NCBI GenBank assembly: GCA_021404685.1
Contig: QWHC01000008.1
Coordinates: 163,277 to 227,276 of the forward strand
Origin: Chloroflexi bacterium CFX4
GTDB taxonomy: Bacteria > Chloroflexota > Anaerolineae > Aggregatilineales > UBA2796
Length of the DNA: 64,000 nucleotides
Reading direction: 5' to 3'
Below the pieces are notes generated by a model. That model searched no databases and was not told the DNA's origin. It saw nothing but the letters and a program-made list of their open reading frames with translations. Made by a program: the position numbers and the translations under genes. Below, one piece after another: positions 43,627 to 52,193 of the stretch (the first letter of the stretch is position 1; every line of letters starts with the position of its first letter).

Positions 43627-44253
43627 TTAATTGCCCTGTGTCGCTTCGGCAGTCGGATCGGAGGCTTCCGTCGCAACGGTTGGCGGCATCACACGCGGGC
43701 GCACACCCAAGACCACCGCAATCTCTAGCTCTGCTGCATCGCGCTTGAGGACGAATACCACAGTTTCGCCCGCTGCCCGCGTCAGGATGTAGTTTCGCAG
43801 TGCGGTCAGGTTGCGGCGTGCGGCACCATCAGCCGCCACGATCACATCACCAAGCTGCAAGCCTGCCTGATCGGCTGGCGAGCCGCTCACCAATTCAATG
43901 ATGCGGCTGCCACAGTCTGCCACATCCTCACCAACAATACCAAGGTAGCCGGGCGCAAACTCCACGCTGGCATCTTGTGTGGCGGCGGCGGTTGCCTCAG
44001 CAGTCGCCTCAGCCGTTGCTTCCAAGGTTGCTGGCAGCGGTTCGTCATCATCGGTGGGTGGGCAGGGTGGATATTTGGTCGCCTGCGCGTCGAGTGGGCG
44101 AACGGTTTCTGTAGCATCCATCGTCGGTTCGGCGGTTGCCTCCGCAGTTTGGGCGGGCTGCGCCTGTGCGGTGAAGGGCAGTGTGCCAGCAGTGGCAAGC
44201 AGCGCTACCAACAGCGCCACAGCGCACAGGCGGATAAACGTGCGTGCGAGCAT
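43627..44253 (-). CDS. secreted PDZ-domain protein with low-complexity linker
   Basis: The 208-residue protein has a signal peptide (MLARTFIRLCAVALLVALLATAG), an Ala/Thr/Glu-rich linker with repeated ATAEATAEATA, and a C-terminal PDZ domain (PGYLGIVGEDV, SPADQAGLQLGDVIVAADG). It has no protease domain, so it probably presents a binding site outside the membrane. The ATG at 44253 has GGAG eight bases upstream. The promoter -10 TACAAT with TGC lies at 44298-44303. It follows the kinase-PBP gene on the minus strand. Confidence 0.75.
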   Translation of the reverse strand: MLARTFIRLCAVALLVALLATAGTLPFTAQAQPAQTAEATAEPTMDATETVRPLDAQATKYPPCPPTDDDEPLPATLEATAEATAEATAAATQDASVEFAPGYLGIVGEDVADCGSRIIELVSGSPADQAGLQLGDVIVAADGAARRNLTALRNYILTRAAGETVVFVLKRDAAELEIAVVLGVRPRVMPPTVATEASDPTAEATQGN

Positions 44254-44297
44254 CTTGTGATCTCCAAATTTGCTAAATGGGTTAAGCCTACAAAAAG

Positions 44298-44303
44298 ATT
44301 GTA
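44298..44303 (-). promoter_or_regulatory. extended -10 promoter of the PDZ gene
   Basis: Minus-strand TACAAT preceded by TGC lies 45 bases before the start at 44253, with a predicted leader of about 38 bases. No clear -35 element. Confidence 0.45.
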
Positions 44304-44322
44304 GCACACACGCGCCGCTTGC

Positions 44323-46353
44323 TCACGGCATGGGTGTTGCTTGCAACATCTCGCGGGTGATCATAACACCATCCAGCCCAATTTTGCGCGGCACAGCCTT
44401 ACCGCTGATAATGCTCACAATCGCATCTACCGAGAGCCGACCGACGCCAAGCGGATCGCTATCCAGCGAGGCGCGGAAATACTTTCCAGCGCTCATCAGG
44501 CGGCGCACCTCACTCTCAGCGTCCACACTCACAATGTGAACTTCGTTTGGCTGTTTGCCCGCCCTTTCCAACACGCCAACTGTCCCTAAGGCGCCGGCAT
44601 CGTTAATGCTGAGAATCACGTTAACATCTGGATGTTTGCTCAGAATTTCCTGCATACTTGCCTCGCCCTCATGGATGGTGCCGCCCGTCCAGCGCCCTAG
44701 AATTTCTGCATTGGGTGCAAGTTCGCGCAAGGTTTCTTCCATCGCGTTGGCGCGCTTCACAACATCGCTCACACTCGGATAATCCAAAATGGCAACCTGC
44801 GCTTTGCCGCCTAATTCGGTGTTGATCAGGGTTGCTGTATATTCCGCCGTGATCCTGCCCATATCTTCGTTGGTGAGGTTGAAGGAGGTGCTGTACTTGC
44901 CAAAGGCTGTATCGCCAATGATGACCGTGGCAATACCTGCCTCTTGAGCAGCGCGTACCGCCGGCGCAATCGAGTCGTAGTTCAGCGGGCAGATGATGAT
45001 CGCCCTTGCACCGCGTGCGATGAAACTACGAATGATGGCGGGCTGGCGGAATTGGTTTTCTTCCGAGTCTTCCACTTCAGCGTTGATGCCTAGCTCATTG
45101 GCACGGGTGCGCGCCGCGCTGGCAAGGCTGGAGTGATAATCCGTCTTGAGGGAGCAGGGCATAATGCCGATGAAACTGCCGCGCAGCCGTTCGACGGCAA
45201 GGCGCACCTCATCAGGTGTGTTTTGAACGCTTTCCACACGCCCGACATCGGGACGATCTGCCTCATCGGCGTAGGGCATTGGCGTTGGGGTGAACAGCGT
45301 GGTCGGTGTGCTGTCGTTGGCTGCGGCTGTCGGTTGGGTGGAAGGGATTTCTGTGTCGCTTGCCTGATTCAGGCGCGGCAGCGTGAACAAGCCGAAGACC
45401 AAAAGTATCGCTAACAGCACACCTAGCCCAAACAGGCGCGGACGGCTGCGCGCAAAGGCGCCCGTCCTGATGAGGAGTGTCTGCATGTTCGCGGCGGCGG
45501 GCAATGTCGGGATGTAGCTCTGCACAGCGCGGCGCAGATCATCAGCCATGTCCAGGGCGCTCTGGTAGCGGTGCGCGGGATTTTTGTGGATCGCCTTGAG
45601 CAGAACGCGCTCCACACCTGCGGAGAGATCAACGCGCAGCGTGCTAGGGCGCGGCGGCTGGCGGTTCAGGTGTGCCTGCATGATGGCGAAGACTGAATCG
45701 CCCGTGAAAGGCGGTCTACCAGTCACCATTTCGTAAAGCACGACGCCTAAGCTGTAGAGATCAGAGCGTTTGTCGGCAACATCTTCTTGAATTAGCTCCG
45801 GCGCAATGTAAGTCGGCGTGCCAATCATCACGCCGGCTTCGGTCAGTGTTTGGGCAAAATCCTTTTCGCCTGTGCGCGCCAAGCCAAAGTCGGCAAGGTA
45901 GGCGTTTTGCTGCTCATCCAGCAGCACGTTGCTTGGTTTGATGTCACGGTGAATCACGCCGTTCTGATGGGCATAATCCAACGCAGAGGCAATCTGTTGC
46001 AGCAGGCTGTCTACCAAATTCAGCGGCAGCGCGCCGCGCTCTTTGATCAGATCGGCAAGCGTGCCGCCTTTCAAATAGCGCATGGTCAGATAGGTAATGC
46101 CATCGGGCGTGTTCGCGTGTTCGTAGACAGGCACAATGTTGCTATGCTCAAGGCGTGCGATGGTCTGCACCTCACGGGTGAAGCGATCAATGAATTTCTG
46201 ATCGCGGGTGAGCGTGTTGCTCAGCACCTTCATAGCAACTTCGCGGTTCATGGTGATTTGCCGCGCACGGTAAACATCCGCCATGCCGCCATGCCCAAGC
46301 TGCGCTATAATCTCATAGTGACCTAATGTTTTGCCAATGAAACGATCATTCAT
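44323..46353 (-). CDS. transmembrane Ser/Thr kinase with periplasmic-binding-protein sensor
   Basis: The 676-residue protein is a receptor kinase. Residues 1-275 are a Hanks-type kinase: LGHGGMADVY loop, K42, HRDIKPSN (135-142), DFGLA (155-159) and APELIQE. A single membrane helix lies at about 306-325 (RLFGLGVLLAILLVFGLFTL), followed by a Thr/Pro linker. From about residue 388 to the end is a type I periplasmic-binding-protein domain like ribose- or sugar-binding proteins (IGIMPCSLKTDYHSSLA, ARGARAIIICPLNYDSI, ITAEYTATLIN, VILSINDAGALGTVGVLER). The sensor would face outside and bind a small solute. A promoter-like TGT-TACAAT lies upstream. Confidence 0.9.
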   Translation of the reverse strand: MNDRFIGKTLGHYEIIAQLGHGGMADVYRARQITMNREVAMKVLSNTLTRDQKFIDRFTREVQTIARLEHSNIVPVYEHANTPDGITYLTMRYLKGGTLADLIKERGALPLNLVDSLLQQIASALDYAHQNGVIHRDIKPSNVLLDEQQNAYLADFGLARTGEKDFAQTLTEAGVMIGTPTYIAPELIQEDVADKRSDLYSLGVVLYEMVTGRPPFTGDSVFAIMQAHLNRQPPRPSTLRVDLSAGVERVLLKAIHKNPAHRYQSALDMADDLRRAVQSYIPTLPAAANMQTLLIRTGAFARSRPRLFGLGVLLAILLVFGLFTLPRLNQASDTEIPSTQPTAAANDSTPTTLFTPTPMPYADEADRPDVGRVESVQNTPDEVRLAVERLRGSFIGIMPCSLKTDYHSSLASAARTRANELGINAEVEDSEENQFRQPAIIRSFIARGARAIIICPLNYDSIAPAVRAAQEAGIATVIIGDTAFGKYSTSFNLTNEDMGRITAEYTATLINTELGGKAQVAILDYPSVSDVVKRANAMEETLRELAPNAEILGRWTGGTIHEGEASMQEILSKHPDVNVILSINDAGALGTVGVLERAGKQPNEVHIVSVDAESEVRRLMSAGKYFRASLDSDPLGVGRLSVDAIVSIISGKAVPRKIGLDGVMITREMLQATPMP

Positions 46354-46396
46354 AGCGCCTCATTTGCTTCTGCGCTCAATTCAAAATTAATGGATG

Positions 46397-46402
46397 ATTG
46401 TA
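46397..46402 (-). promoter_or_regulatory. extended -10 promoter of the receptor-kinase gene
   Basis: Minus-strand TACAAT preceded by TGT lies 44 bases before the start at 46353; the predicted leader is about 37 bases. The -35 position is GGTGCA, a poor match. Confidence 0.4.
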
Positions 46403-46575
46403 ACATTTCTGGTGCGGCTTGCACCATACACCCACCGCACCTTGTATGGTTTACTAAACGCACCTAGCGCGGCATTCGGTGGATACTACTTATAAAAAAA
46501 GTATTTCAATGGGTGGACAGCAGGCGAGGATTAACGCAAGGGCGGGTTCGGATGCGCTATACGCCGCTACGCTAG

Positions 46576-47415
46576 CTACAGCACAAAATCATCGGAGGCA
46601 GCGGCGGCGGCAATCACTTCGCGCAATTCTTCCAGATCGGGGAACACATCAGTGTTCTGCTCATCAAAGGTGCCGGCGCTCTCGCCGCGTTCACATAGCG
46701 GGCGGTATTGGCAGTGGGCGCAGTGGCGCAAGTCAGCCGTCAGCGGAAATTCCGCGACAGTCAGGGAGTGCAAGCGCGCCAGCAGGCTGGCAATATAGCG
46801 CTGATCATCAGCATAGCGCGCCGCGCTGTAGGGAAAACTCTCCAGTGCGCCGCCTTCGCCGCCAAACCAATAAAGCAGCCGCACGCGCTCTGGCGAAAGT
46901 GCCTCACCAAACAGGCGCGGTGCAGCCTCCACCAACAGCAGCGGGTAGAGGATCGTTTGCAGGCGGCGGTCTAGGCGTGCGCGTGGTGTGCGGCGGCTGG
47001 TCTTCCAGTCTACAATGAGTGCCTCACCATCGGGATCATATGCCAGCAGGTCATATTTAGCGGTCAGGCGAGCGCCATTTGCCCAAGCAGGCTTAACCGT
47101 CACGCTGAACTCCGGGCGCAGGAAGGTGCGCGGCACATTCGGCGGCGGATTATCCAGAAATGCTTGCCATAAGTCCGCCAAGTCGGGATCAACGCGCTCC
47201 AGCGAGAGCGAGACGCCGCGCCAATAGCGCTCCATCAACGCGTGAAAGCGTTCGCCACGCTCAATAGTGCGATCCACTTCCGAAAGCGGCTCGGCAATCG
47301 GCGCGGGATAGTCTTGCGCCAGCAGGTAGCGCAGTTGGAAGCGCCGCGGGCAATCGGCAAAGTCCTGCAAGCTGGACTGGCTGAAGGCGAAGGCGGGCGG
47401 CAGGTCAATGGTCAT
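46576..47415 (-). CDS. PD-(D/E)XK nuclease with Fe-S cluster motif
   Basis: The 279-residue protein is a RecB-like nuclease of the Cas4/AddB group. The catalytic strand reads LIVDWKTSRRT (D-x-K, about residues 129-139) after LLAYDPDG, and the helix LDRRLQTILYPLLL carries the QxxxY motif. Cysteine ligands for a [4Fe-4S] cluster are seen in DFADCPRRF and CAHCQYRPLC, the usual N- and C-terminal arrangement. It probably helps DNA end processing or repair; no CRISPR array or helicase partner is nearby. The ATG at 47415 is chosen over a longer frame that overlaps the histidine kinase. Confidence 0.8.
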   Translation of the reverse strand: MTIDLPPAFAFSQSSLQDFADCPRRFQLRYLLAQDYPAPIAEPLSEVDRTIERGERFHALMERYWRGVSLSLERVDPDLADLWQAFLDNPPPNVPRTFLRPEFSVTVKPAWANGARLTAKYDLLAYDPDGEALIVDWKTSRRTPRARLDRRLQTILYPLLLVEAAPRLFGEALSPERVRLLYWFGGEGGALESFPYSAARYADDQRYIASLLARLHSLTVAEFPLTADLRHCAHCQYRPLCERGESAGTFDEQNTDVFPDLEELREVIAAAAASDDFVL

Positions 47416-47426
47416 GCGCGTTGGCT

Positions 47427-49025
47427 TTAGCCCTCTTGCAGACGTCCGCTGCCGATCAGGTTCGCGCCGGACATCGGTATTTTGATATGGAACGTGCTGC
47501 CTTGCCCAACCACACTCTCGACCCATGCATCGCCGCCGTGCAGCTCTGCCACGCGCTTCACGATGTATAAGCCCAAGCCGTTGCCGCGCACACGAATGTT
47601 ATCTTTGGTGCGGACGCGGCGGAAGCGCGTGAAAAGCGTGCGCTGATCTTCCTCGCTGATGCCCTTGCCACTATCCTGCACACTGAGCAGCAGTGTGTTA
47701 TCTTGCACTTGGGCGCGCACGGTGATGCTGCCCCCTTGTGGCGTGTATTTGATGGCATTATCGGTCAGGTTGTTCAGGGCGCGGCGCATCATCATATCAT
47801 CGAGTTGCAGCACAGGAATGCTCTGAGCAGTCTCGGCAATCAGCGTTTGCCCGCTTTTTTCGGCGGCGGCGGCGTGTGTATTGACGACATCGCTCACCAA
47901 TTTGAGGATATCGCATGGCTCGCGGTGCAGGCGATAGTTACCCTCCGGATCAAGGCGGCTGGCGTCCAGAATTTTCTCGACCAGGTCGCTCATCTGCGTG
48001 ATGCCACCTTGAATTTTTTCGGCAAAGGCGCGTTGGCGCTCGTTGAATTCACCAACCATCGGCATCATATCCACGTAGCCCTTCATATAGGTGAGGGGTA
48101 AGCGCAAATCGTGCGAGACGGTGCTGGTGAATTCTGCCTGATTGTCGCGTAGGTTCTTGTAGCGCGTAATATCGCGCAGCATCAAGACGCTGCCGCTGCG
48201 CTGCCCATGCTCATCATGCATTTGCGAAAGGCGCGGCGCAAAGGTTTGCCCGGCAGCACTCTGCCATTCCATGCCTTCAGCGCCCTCAGCTTCGCCGCGC
48301 AGCAGAGCGACCAACGGCTCGCTCTCGGCCATGCTGGCAAGGGCTGCCAACTGATTGCCGATCACACGGTCAGCGCTGACGCCAAAGGCGCGCTCTGCCG
48401 CTGGGTTAAAGACCAAAATCTGTTCGCGCACGTCCACGACGAGGATCGGGTCAACACTGCTCGTCAGGATGGCGGAAAGCTGTTCGCGCCCTTTGCGGGC
48501 TGCCTCAAAGGCGTTGGTGTTAGCGATGGCGATGGCAGCCTGCGCGGCAAGCAACTGCAAAAAGTTGCGTTCCCAAGCGCTGAAAGTGTGCGCCGCGTGG
48601 TAGCCGACCCACAGGACGCCCATCAGCGTATCGCGGGCAGTCAGCGGCAGGGCAATCACTGCGCTAAAAGTTGGGCGCAGCGCGCTTAAATCGCCTTCCA
48701 ACGGCGTGCCGTTGGTGATCTCGAGTGGCTGCTGGCTGGCAGCGCTGAGCAGCGGTGCATCAAAGCGCGCCAAATCGCCGTTGCTGCCTTCAGCATAGTA
48801 AGTATGCTGCGGCGTGCCACTACCCACCACAAAGCGCAAGCAGACCGCTTGTAAGCCGCGCTGGGCAAGCTGCGCCACATCGGTTAGCACGCTTTCAAGG
48901 CTGCCACCTTTGGCGATGCGTTGGGTAATTTCCAGCAGCAGTGCCTGCTCACCGATGTATTGCTTAAGCTGCTCACGCAGTTCATCTACCGACTGGCTCG
49001 AAGGTGCAACTTCACTCATTGTCAC
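47427..49025 (-). CDS. GAF-PAS sensor histidine kinase, soluble
   Basis: A 532-residue kinase without membrane segments. A coiled start leads into a GAF domain (about residues 35-180), a PAS domain (SAILTSSVDPILVVDVREQ, about 185-300), then HisKA with the phosphoacceptor in TSTVSHDLRLPLTYMKGY and HATPase with NLTDNAIKYTPQGG, VQDSGKGIS and RGNGLGLYIV. The PAS may sense redox or small molecules; no ligand is evident. The GTG at 49025 has GGGAAG six bases upstream; the ATG at 49019 is a close alternative. A TTGCAC-18-TATAAT promoter with extended TGC lies upstream. Confidence 0.9.
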   Translation of the reverse strand: MTMSEVAPSSQSVDELREQLKQYIGEQALLLEITQRIAKGGSLESVLTDVAQLAQRGLQAVCLRFVVGSGTPQHTYYAEGSNGDLARFDAPLLSAASQQPLEITNGTPLEGDLSALRPTFSAVIALPLTARDTLMGVLWVGYHAAHTFSAWERNFLQLLAAQAAIAIANTNAFEAARKGREQLSAILTSSVDPILVVDVREQILVFNPAAERAFGVSADRVIGNQLAALASMAESEPLVALLRGEAEGAEGMEWQSAAGQTFAPRLSQMHDEHGQRSGSVLMLRDITRYKNLRDNQAEFTSTVSHDLRLPLTYMKGYVDMMPMVGEFNERQRAFAEKIQGGITQMSDLVEKILDASRLDPEGNYRLHREPCDILKLVSDVVNTHAAAAEKSGQTLIAETAQSIPVLQLDDMMMRRALNNLTDNAIKYTPQGGSITVRAQVQDNTLLLSVQDSGKGISEEDQRTLFTRFRRVRTKDNIRVRGNGLGLYIVKRVAELHGGDAWVESVVGQGSTFHIKIPMSGANLIGSGRLQEG

Positions 49026-49097
49026 GCGGCACTTCCCTGAATGCAGTCTCGCTTGGGCTAAAGAATTTACCTATGTCGCAAGCATAGGTCTGCGCGC

Positions 49098-49127
49098 ATT
49101 ATAGCACTTTTCTTGGTCTCGGTGCAA
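49098..49127 (-). promoter_or_regulatory. promoter of the histidine-kinase gene
   Basis: Minus-strand TTGCAC (49122-49127), an 18-base spacer and TATAAT (49098-49103) preceded by TGC. The predicted start near 49091 gives a leader of about 66 bases. A good match to the extended -10 class. Confidence 0.6.
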
Positions 49128-49134
49128 CGCACCC

Positions 49135-51126
49135 TTAAGACTTCAAGCTAATCTCAAACTGTTGCCCGATAGGCACACCGTTGGCATCCAACACGTCAAG
49201 GTTATGAAACAGCCGCTCATCGCGCCGATCCTCAATGGTATACAGCCCGATCCGCGCAGTGCTGATCTCAGCGGCACGCGCCCGTGCTGCCTCTGAGCAG
49301 AACGTTCGCACAATCTGATCGCCGCTGCGCCAATAGCGCCCATTCCAAAAGTAGCCGTCAGCATCGGCAACCCGTTCGCCCGCCGCGTTGTAAAAGTGGA
49401 CGGCGGTCTGGAAGAAGTCGGAGACGACGCCATAAGCGGGCGCATCCGCTTGCCAGACCAACGCCAAACAGCCTGAGTCGGGCTGCCAGCGAAAGGCAGT
49501 GATCCGCGCTGAGTTGGCAAAGCGCATAGCCTGCTGTGCGGCGGGCAGTGCGTTGAAGGCACTGGCATCAAAGGTGGGCGCGCTGCTGGTGATGTGAAAG
49601 CAACCTTCTGGCACGCTGCTGATCGGGTCGCGCCGCCAGTAAAAAGTTTGCCCGTCCTCGCCATCGCAGCGATCCGAGATGTAGAGCGTTGGGGCAGCCG
49701 GATAGACCTCGATGCCTGCTTGCAGAAAACGCACCGTTGGCACATCATACAGCAGAAAATTCCAAACGCTTGCCGCCTCGTTATAGCCGATATACTGCCC
49801 ATCCAAACGCGCCAAAACCTGTGTTGGCTTTTGAGCAAGGATAGCATCCCGTGCAGCGGCATACATGCCTAGCGGCGTACCGAAGCCGTTCGGGGTGGCA
49901 TATTGACCGATAAAGTCCAGCAGGGCAAGTTGAGTCCATGTTTGCAGGCTGATGATCACAATCAGGGCAAGGTTGCCCATGGCAAGCACAACGCGGCGTG
50001 CCTTGCCAAGCGCAGCGGCAAAGTCACCAATCAGCGCGCCAATGCACAGATAAGCGGCGGCGTGGGAAGGCAACAAATAGTGATCGTTGAACTCTGGAAA
50101 CCATGTGATGGAGGTTGCTAGCGGCGCGCACAGCAGCCACAGCAGCAGCGTGACATCAATCGGCGTCCGTCCGTCAGGCTGCCGAAGGCTGCGGAAGACC
50201 AACCAAAGCGCCGCCAAGGCTGCCAACGCCGCCACACTGTGAAAGATCGGCAGCAGCGGGCTGATCGGCAGCCGTTCTAGGAACAGAGGGCGATAATCGC
50301 CTGCCCAGACGGGCAAATTCGCGCCGCTGAGCAGCTCGGCAAAGCCCGTCCAAGCCTCGCCGCTTAGCGCCAGACTGCGCGCCGACTCCGAGCGCCCGAA
50401 TCCGCCGCTTGTGAATGCCTCTAGGAGTGAGGCAAGGGCAGGCCCGAGCAGGAAAGGCAGGCTGATGATCAGGGCGATTAGCGCGCCAAGCCAGAAGTAG
50501 CGCGTCAGGCGGCGGCGTCCTTGCCACAGCAGATAAAGGGCGGGCAGCAGCAGCACAAAGTTCAAATAGTGATTTTGACCAGCAAGGGCAAGGGCAGGCG
50601 GAAAGATAACTTGCGCCCAACGCTTGCCTTCAAGCATGCCGAGCAAACCTGCGCCGAAGGTGAGAACTGTTAGCAAGGCAAGCTGATCGGCGGGCCAAAC
50701 CTTCCGCGAAAAAACGACTGCCCAAGGGCTTGCCGCAAAGAGCGCCGCCGCGCCAAGCGCCGCCACCACGCCAAAATAGCGGCGGGCGATGAAATAGCTG
50801 AGCAGGACGGCAAGGGCAGCCATCAGCCCGACGTACTGCGTGGCAAGGAGTGGGTCGCTGCTGAGCAGGTAGGGCGGCAGAAAGTAGTAGATGGGCGCTG
50901 GCGGCTGAAGGATGCCCACCGAAGAATCAATACTGTGCAGCGGAAAGGTGCGCCCTTGCGCCATATCACGCGCCAAAAGCGAGAGGTTTGCCTCGTCCTG
51001 CTTGAATTCCACCACAGCGGGCATTCCCAAACGCAGCAGCAGCGCCAGCGCCATAATCGCTGCCAGCGCCAGCCATTCGGCGGCGGATAGCCGCGCCGTA
51101 TAGGGCGTGAAGGCTGCCCTAGGCAC
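49135..51126 (-). CDS. GT39-like membrane glycosyltransferase
   Basis: A 663-residue multi-pass protein of the dolichyl-phosphate-mannose-mannosyltransferase (PMT/GT39/ArnT) superfamily. The first loop has the acidic motif EFKQDEANLS (residues about 40-49), expected to lie outside and bind metal or lipid donor, and about ten to eleven hydrophobic helices follow to residue 430. The C-terminal third is a soluble domain. The GTG at 51126 overlaps the preceding stop and has GGAAG upstream; the ATG at 51171 would lengthen the overlap. Such enzymes transfer sugars from polyprenyl phosphate to proteins or lipids in the periplasmic space. Confidence 0.75.
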   Translation of the reverse strand: MPRAAFTPYTARLSAAEWLALAAIMALALLLRLGMPAVVEFKQDEANLSLLARDMAQGRTFPLHSIDSSVGILQPPAPIYYFLPPYLLSSDPLLATQYVGLMAALAVLLSYFIARRYFGVVAALGAAALFAASPWAVVFSRKVWPADQLALLTVLTFGAGLLGMLEGKRWAQVIFPPALALAGQNHYLNFVLLLPALYLLWQGRRRLTRYFWLGALIALIISLPFLLGPALASLLEAFTSGGFGRSESARSLALSGEAWTGFAELLSGANLPVWAGDYRPLFLERLPISPLLPIFHSVAALAALAALWLVFRSLRQPDGRTPIDVTLLLWLLCAPLATSITWFPEFNDHYLLPSHAAAYLCIGALIGDFAAALGKARRVVLAMGNLALIVIISLQTWTQLALLDFIGQYATPNGFGTPLGMYAAARDAILAQKPTQVLARLDGQYIGYNEAASVWNFLLYDVPTVRFLQAGIEVYPAAPTLYISDRCDGEDGQTFYWRRDPISSVPEGCFHITSSAPTFDASAFNALPAAQQAMRFANSARITAFRWQPDSGCLALVWQADAPAYGVVSDFFQTAVHFYNAAGERVADADGYFWNGRYWRSGDQIVRTFCSEAARARAAEISTARIGLYTIEDRRDERLFHNLDVLDANGVPIGQQFEISLKS

Positions 51127-51502
51127 GAGTGCCGTCTTCCCGCGCCATGCGGCGCAAAAAGTCGGCGGCATCTTCGACGCTGTGATGCACGGTTGGGTCA
51201 GGGCGGTAGGTGCTTTGCATAATGGTCGCAAACATCATCTCGACCAGTGGTTCACTGCCCACCAGTGCCACGCGCTCTAAAGTAGGCAGCCTAAAGCTTC
51301 CATCGCGCATTAAGGGCAGTGTTCCACGCGGAAATTCGGTCACACCGCGGTAATCAAGGATCATATCCACAAGGCTTGGCACGCCTGCCGCCAACGCCCA
51401 CACCTCCTCGGCACCTGCCTCTAGGTCTTGAAGGCTAAGCGGATCGGTCAGATTGTAGAGGATGATATGATTAGGTTCGTACCATGTGATGCGTACAGGC
51501 AT
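51119..51502 (-). CDS. STAS/SpoIIAA-like small protein
   Basis: A 127-residue protein with the alternating strand-helix pattern of the SpoIIAA/STAS-like family (IILYNLTDPLSLQDL, VDMILDYRGVTEF, VALVGSEPLVEMM). No phosphorylatable serine of true anti-anti-sigma factors can be identified with certainty, so function is open. It overlaps the glycosyltransferase by eight bases and starts 33 bases after the membrane protein at 51536. Confidence 0.55.
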   Translation of the reverse strand: MPVRITWYEPNHIILYNLTDPLSLQDLEAGAEEVWALAAGVPSLVDMILDYRGVTEFPRGTLPLMRDGSFRLPTLERVALVGSEPLVEMMFATIMQSTYRPDPTVHHSVEDAADFLRRMAREDGTRA

Positions 51503-51535
51503 TTGTGTTTACCATAGGATTGCGTAAAAATTCAG

Positions 51536-52081
51536 TTAATACTGAAACACTCTCATAAAATCGTCAAGGGTGCGCTGCGAAGTGGTGATGATGTCGAAGA
51601 ACCACCGATCACGGTTGTAGACGAGCCGTGCGCGGTCATCGTTGCCATAGGTATAGTAGGCAAAGCCAAGCCGCGCTGTCTCGATGAGCGCACGTGCGCC
51701 GCGCTGAATATCGGTATCCCGCGCACGGATGACACCTGCTTGCGCCGCCGCCAACGAAACTGACTGCGCGCCGCTGATCGCCACACGCTCATCGCCACGC
51801 GCATAGACGGCGCGGAAATTCTGCAAGTCGCCTTCTAGGTTCAGGCGTGTAAAGTCGCCCAGTGCCTGTGGCAGCAGATCGCCCACAAAGCCAACCAGCG
51901 GAATGCGCCGCGCACCCAGATCGTAGGGACCAAAATCGCGCACAGGCTGCCCAAGCCGCGTGATCAGCCCGCCCACGGCTGCCAGCACACCTAGCAAAAT
52001 TGCGATCACAATCAGCGAGGAAATCACAGCAAAGATCATCAGCAGCGTGGCGCGACGTTCTTCTTGTTTTGGCGATTGCAT
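51536..52081 (-). CDS. single-pass membrane protein of unknown function
   Basis: A 181-residue protein not recognised. After a charged start (MQSPKQEERR) it has one hydrophobic segment (about residues 14-40) and then a soluble, Arg-rich domain with periodic helices (LGDFTRLNLEGDLQNF, ARALIETARLGFAYYTYGN) likely outside the membrane. The frame is open 17 codons upstream to a GTG at 52132, so the start is not certain. It is read divergently from the Amt-kinase gene, with minus-strand TATAAT at 52167-52172 between them. Confidence 0.5.
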   Translation of the reverse strand: MQSPKQEERRATLLMIFAVISSLIVIAILLGVLAAVGGLITRLGQPVRDFGPYDLGARRIPLVGFVGDLLPQALGDFTRLNLEGDLQNFRAVYARGDERVAISGAQSVSLAAAQAGVIRARDTDIQRGARALIETARLGFAYYTYGNDDRARLVYNRDRWFFDIITTSQRTLDDFMRVFQY

Positions 52082-52193
52082 CAGACAAGCATTCCCATTC
52101 AGGCAGGCATTTGGCGAAAATGCCTGAGTCACCCGATACTCTACTGCATTATACTAAGTTTGTGGAATTATAGCGCGAGATAAGGCAAGGACG

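Noticed and set aside
46576..47415. Cas4 of a CRISPR system
   Set aside because: The nuclease has the Cas4/AddB-type motifs, but there is no repeat array or other cas gene in the window.
51536..52132. Long start (GTG at 52132) of the small membrane protein
   Set aside because: The added 17 residues have no homology-like pattern; the ATG at 52081 gives a normal charged N terminus before the membrane helix. The choice is not certain.
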